A stretch of 64,000 bases of DNA from the NCBI RefSeq assembly GCF_036588685.1, contig NC_086376.1:25767930-25831929 (forward strand). Direction: 5' to 3'. The first letter of the stretch is position 1; each line of letters begins with the position of its first letter. The position numbers and the translations under genes were made by a program. Source of the stretch: Mytilus trossulus. Taxonomy: Eukaryota; Mollusca; Bivalvia; Mytilida; Mytilidae. Shown here in pieces: positions 59,599-64,000 of this stretch. Under the pieces are notes generated by a model, which was not told where the DNA came from, searched no databases, and was given only the letters and a program-made list of their open reading frames with translations.

Positions 59599-62500
59599 CT
59601 ATACTTTATCACCAGCTTCATTTTCTTTTTTCCCTAAAATAAATCAGTTTAAAAATACAAAAGCTAAAATTATCATTTTTCTATAAAATTATCAATGTAA
59701 CTGCAGAGGCATTTCTACAAATTTCTTCTATTTTCTGTGACAAAATTTATACCTGTGTTTCAAATTGCATTCCATATTTGGCATTAAATGTAAATTACTG
59801 CATAAAATGTCCTTTATTTGTTTTGAGAACACGAATATGGAACATAAACATGTAGACAGTTGCAAGGTAAAAGATCTAACCATCCCAATACAGCCTCATA
59901 CTACTGGTCAGGCAAACAACAGTCAATCAATTACAACTGGACACATAAACAAGTCAAGTTTTGTTTTCACTGGACAGACTGACAACAGTCTTCCAATTAA
60001 ACTGAGCAGACTTACAATTCAAGCAATTGCCACTGGATAGACAAACAACAGCTATGCAATTTCCCATGTACAAACAAACAAGTCAACCAATTAAACTATA
60101 CAGATAATCAAATCAACTAATGACCAATAGACAAATAAACATCATCAAGCAATAACCACTGGACAAACAAACAACATATAAGCATTTACCACTGGACATA
60201 AAGCAAAGTCCTCCAATTACCAGTGGACAGACAACGAAAGTCAAGCAATTAAAAAGTGAACTGACAAACAAGCCAAGTAATTACCAATTGACAAACAACA
60301 GTAAACCAATAACCAGATTCAGACAAACTTTTAGTGTTGATTACAAATTCAATTTATATTATAATGAAATTTACAAACCTTCTATTTTCTCTTTAATTTT
60401 GTTTATCAGACCTGAAAATAAAGAAGAGAAGAGACATTTTATTTCAGTTTAGTGTACAGTGGCTTTCAATAACCATACATTTTATGCTGATAGTCCTAAA
60501 TATAAAGCGTTACTTCAAGTAACATCTACTGATCATTGTCAAAGAAAATAAGGTCAAGATCAGATCAAGTAAAGCAGAAATACATGTACACCTAAAAATC
60601 ATTCTAATCCAAATAAAGTTGACCTTTAGATTGCTCATAGTGTACAAGAAATAGACAAAACCATGCAAACATAATATTGACTTATGAGCCATAGAAATGA
60701 GGTCAATGTCAGATGAACCCTGCAAGGCAGAAATGTACACCTTACAATCATTCCATGCTTTAAATACAGTTGAGGTTTTGCAAATATATACAGAATCTAA
60801 GAAACAAACTTAACCTGCAAGACAACACTGACTAATCAACCATGAAAATAAGGTCAAGGACAGATGATACCTGCTAGACAGACATATACACCTTACAATC
60901 ATTCCATACACCAAATATTGTTGACATATAGCTGAAGAAAAGCCAACCAAAACACAAACTCTTAACATTGAGCAATGATCCATAAAAAATTAGGTCAAGG
61001 TAAAATGCATGACTGACACGAACATCATAAAATATTTCCATACAACAAATATAGTTGACCTATTACATAAATTATTAAAAAAAAAAACATCCAAGAAGTC
61101 CCTGAACCATGAAAATGATGTCAAGGATATTTGACATATGACAGATGGAAACTTCATAACATAAGGCATATATATAAAAGTATGAAGCATCCAGGTTTCT
61201 ACCTTTTCAAATATTAAGCTTTTAAGTATGTAGTTAACCATGCCATAGCCTGATCAATATCAGTGTGTCTTGTATAATGTGACAGAAGTTGCACTACAAA
61301 AAAATGGTATGGGACTGGATGTTTCAGCTGTTCACCCCTACTGCAAAGAGATCAAACTTCTGTAAATTCAGAAATTATTGCGATGTTTTTATTATTGTGA
61401 AAAATGTGACAGCGTTATAATCGCAATAATTTAACTCACATTTTGAAATTTAATATGAATTAAACAGGATTTTTCTCATAAAAATTAAAATCGCATTTTA
61501 GTCTTAAATGACAGAATTACAATAATAAATGCACTCAATAATTTCTGAATTTACAGTATTTACAACTACATAATAGTACATATACTATAACATTGTTATA
61601 ATTTAACTTGTTTGACACAACCACGGTTTATGGTAGAGTTGTAAATTAAGCAGTTTTATATTATACTATTTAAAGCACATTTATTTTATATTACCCACCT
61701 TGATACTTTTCACATGTAGACAAAACCTTGTTGGTTCCAGCTTTCAAATCATTCATTTCTGCTTGCAATGAAGAGATCTTTGCTGAAAATACACAAAATA
61801 AAACTCTGTTTACACTTGAAATCAGGAATTTATGTGACTTACACCAGTTAATAACTTTGGGGACTTAATCAATGAATCAGGAATTTATGTGACTTACACC
61901 AGTAAATAACTTTGAAGTAATGTAGGAGTTGTATTACTTTCTAATAACCTAACATCTTTTAAATCAGACAAAAATCACCTTTGACATGTTTGAAAGTTAA
62001 TAATTTATCTTTCCTTTTTCAAGTAAAGCAATTAATATACTCTATTTCACTCGAAAGTTTTCTTTGGATCAGGCACATTGTTGTATATTCAGAAATTATT
62101 GCAAGGTAGTTATTATTGTGACAATAAGAACACACATTTTGATATGTGGCATGTTAATACATATTCCTGTTTGTAAATTTTGTCCATTCTTCAAAAGTAA
62201 ATGCAATGATGTCTGAATTTAGTGGGTTTTTTTTCATTTTATGTGCAAACCACTTCACAAAGTTTAAACATATTCTATTTGCTAAACAAAAACAAACTGA
62301 ATGACAAAAATAAATCATACTTATGAAGTCTTCACATTTGCCAGCAATATAATAAGTGCAATATACTCTTGAAATAATCTAAGTGACATTTTGAGTATTA
62401 TGGGAAGAAATAAAAGTTTTGAAAGAGTATATTAAACTTTGCTCTACATACTATAGCTACTACACACACCATGTTTCCAAATATTCAGTAATGTCTCCAT

Positions 62501-64000
62501 CATATTTCTGGAATTGCTAAACGACTCTGTCATAAACTCTGAAAAAATAGAAATCTGATTTTTTAGCATCTCTTAAAAGAGGTAACAGATCACGGAAAGA
62601 AATTAAGATAAACAGAAATTCACGAAATGTTTTAAGAAAATGAAATTTAAGCAGATATATCAAGTCCATAGAGCACACAAATCAATGTTATATTTGCTTA
62701 ACCCTGCTTTATAAATTTAATTATTGGTGGTACATACACATGAAGGTGCTAATATTCTATAGAAACTAAATAAATACTAAAGTTCAGCAGCCATTGAATG
62801 ATTGGTAAAGTTTACAATGCCACTGTCACAATTAAGCCATTTGCTTTTCAAAATTGCCAAAAATAGATGCTTAAAATACCCTTATTGTACAAAGTCTTTA
62901 ACCTAACTATGGTTTTTTTCTGGTCATATCAATACTGATGTATCACACAAATATCTGTTGATATATGTCATTGTTCATGTTGTTAGGACATATTTTCTGA
63001 GAGCAGTCCCAGGAAAATATCTGTTGATATATGTCATTGTTAGGACATATTTTCTGAGAGCAGTCCCAGGAAAATATCTGTTGATATATGTCATTGTTAG
63101 GACATATTTTCTGAGAGCAGTCCCAGGAAAATATCTGTTGATATATGTCATTGTTAGGACACATTTTCTGAGAGCAGTCCCAGGAAAATATCTGTTGATA
63201 TATGTCATTGTTAGGACATATTTTCTGAGAGCAGTCCCAGGAAAATATCTGTTGATATATGTCATTGTTAGGACATATTTTCTGAGAGCAGTCCCAGGAA
63301 AACATCTGTTGACATGTCACATGCCATTTTAAACACATATTTATTGAGAGCAGTTCCAGCAAAATATCTGTTGACATGTCATTATAAGAACATGTATCTA
63401 CTAAGACCAAATCAATCTAAATATACATTGACATGCAATTATAAGAATACTTACCTAGAGCAGATCCAGCAGAGATATTTGTTGCCCCGTCAATATCAGA
63501 TGAACTACCAAATTCACTTTCAAGTTCTGCTAACATAGCAGCTAAGTCTGTGTTCCCAATCATTACACTTGGTGAATTGCCATCATTGTTATTTTCCTCT
63601 GTTGTATTAGAACCATCTGTTGTGGAATCACAAACAGCTCTTTCTACAGTCTTTTCAGTTTGATTTAGTGTTGTGTCTGTTCTTTGAAGACACTTGTCTT
63701 CTATTGGAGGAGTTTGGTCAGGTTGTGGAGTTTCAGTTGAAGTAGTGTCTGTTCTTTGAAGACATGTGTCTTTTATTGACAGACTTGTGTCAGGTTGTGG
63801 AGTTTCAGTTGGAATATCATTATTCATAGGTTCTTCTTTACTGTCAACAGTACTACTCATTTCATTACATATGTTGTCTGTGGGAGGACTTTCATAAAGT
63901 TGAGGAATTTCAGTCAGAATATCATTGTTCATAGGTTCTACATTACTGTCAATATTGCCACTAACATCAGTACAGCTGAAAAGTTTTGTTTCTTCACACT
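59599..64000 (-). CDS. Unrecognised acidic, repeat-bearing coiled-coil protein, C-terminal part (runs off the window)
   Basis: Minus strand, five exons: 64000-63455 (continues beyond the window), 62538-62470, 61782-61699, 60411-60379, 59633-59599, ending GDKV and TAG. Every intron is phase 1, so each internal exon can be skipped without a frame change. The first visible exon encodes an acidic Ser/Thr/Asn-rich stretch with two or three degenerate repeats (TETPQPD..., CLQRTDTT) and then NTDLAAMLAELESEFGSSSD. The last exons are helical and probably coiled coil (ISSLQAEMNDLKAGTNKVL, CEKYQGLINKIKEKIE) and the end is basic-acidic. No signal peptide or membrane segment is visible. I do not recognise the family. 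The exon chain is supported by splice sites and phases only; the shortest exons are the least certain. Confidence 0.65.
61357..61556. mobile_element. MITE, ACTGTAAATTCAGAAAT family, copy 2
   Basis: Ends CTGTAAATTCAGAAATTATT and AATAATTTCTGAATTTACAG, same interior as copy 1 (GTCTTAAATGACA, TAAAATCGCATTTT). It lies in an intron of the unrecognised gene. A third decayed copy is at 62085-62222. Confidence 0.75.
62945..63480 (-). repeat. 57 bp minisatellite that includes an exon end and its donor
   Basis: About six near-identical 57 bp units (AAATATCTGTTGATATATGT CATTGTTAGGACATATTTTC TGAGAGCAGTCCCAGG) followed by more diverged ones (63310-63420). The final unit is the 3' end of the exon at 63455 with its donor: TTGACATGCAATTATAAGAA TACTTACCTAGAGCAGATCCAGC. 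So the array and the exon edge are homologous. In the array units the donor core is lost. 57 is a multiple of three, which keeps several frames open; these are not genes. Confidence 0.8.

Noticed and set aside
62943-63410. Frames of 155, 124 and 96 codons on both strands
   Set aside because: All are shadows of the 57 bp minisatellite.

Overview
The window looks like nuclear DNA of a bivalve mollusc, most likely a Mytilus-type mussel. It is AT-rich, the genes are spread over many short exons with GT-AG introns, and the space between exons is full of short dispersed repeats of kinds I associate with mussel genomes (for example a family around GACGAAACGCG and one around GACGAAAGATACCAAAGGGA). 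The species assignment is inference from those repeats and was not checked by a search. The useful genes are mosaics of exons, so gene entries give the whole span and list the exons I joined by reading frame and splice sites.

Layout. 230-2278 (minus): decayed single-exon retroelement-like gene with a coiled coil and an SGNH-hydrolase-like end. 2570-4360: satellite array of 32-34 bp units. 5396-16702 (plus): complete eight-exon gene for a KY/hillarin-type protein (degenerate transglutaminase-like core) whose C-terminus resembles the dynein heavy-chain stalk and microtubule-binding region. 17903-25470 (minus): mitochondrial ribosomal protein S27 (MRPS27), nine exons, first exon not found. 25500-32700: transposon-dominated spacer with a foldback element, nested TIR elements and palindromes. 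32754-37915 (minus): six-exon secreted ependymin-related protein with a LINE fragment in an intron. 40548-51981 (plus): complete seven-exon Shiftless (SHFL/C19orf66) homologue whose fourth exon runs in frame into a Penelope-like reverse transcriptase in the next intron. Its sixth intron holds a palindromic tandem-repeat element with perfect terminal inverted repeats. 52000-59600: spacer of dispersed repeats, a second decayed reverse-transcriptase copy, MITEs and a SINE. 59599-64000 (minus): 3' half of an unrecognised coiled-coil protein gene that runs off the window.

The genes do not form a pathway; they are unlinked housekeeping, secreted, cytoskeletal and antiviral-type functions. What they share is structure: in four neighbouring genes (KY-like, MRPS27, ependymin-like, and the unnamed gene at the right edge) a short tandem duplication starts exactly across a splice junction and carries copies of the exon edge. 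In MRPS27 the extra copies stay in frame and keep an acceptor, so they could add residues; in the ependymin-like gene they would introduce a stop. The other main points are the KY-dynein-stalk fusion and the reverse transcriptase that reads on from a Shiftless exon.
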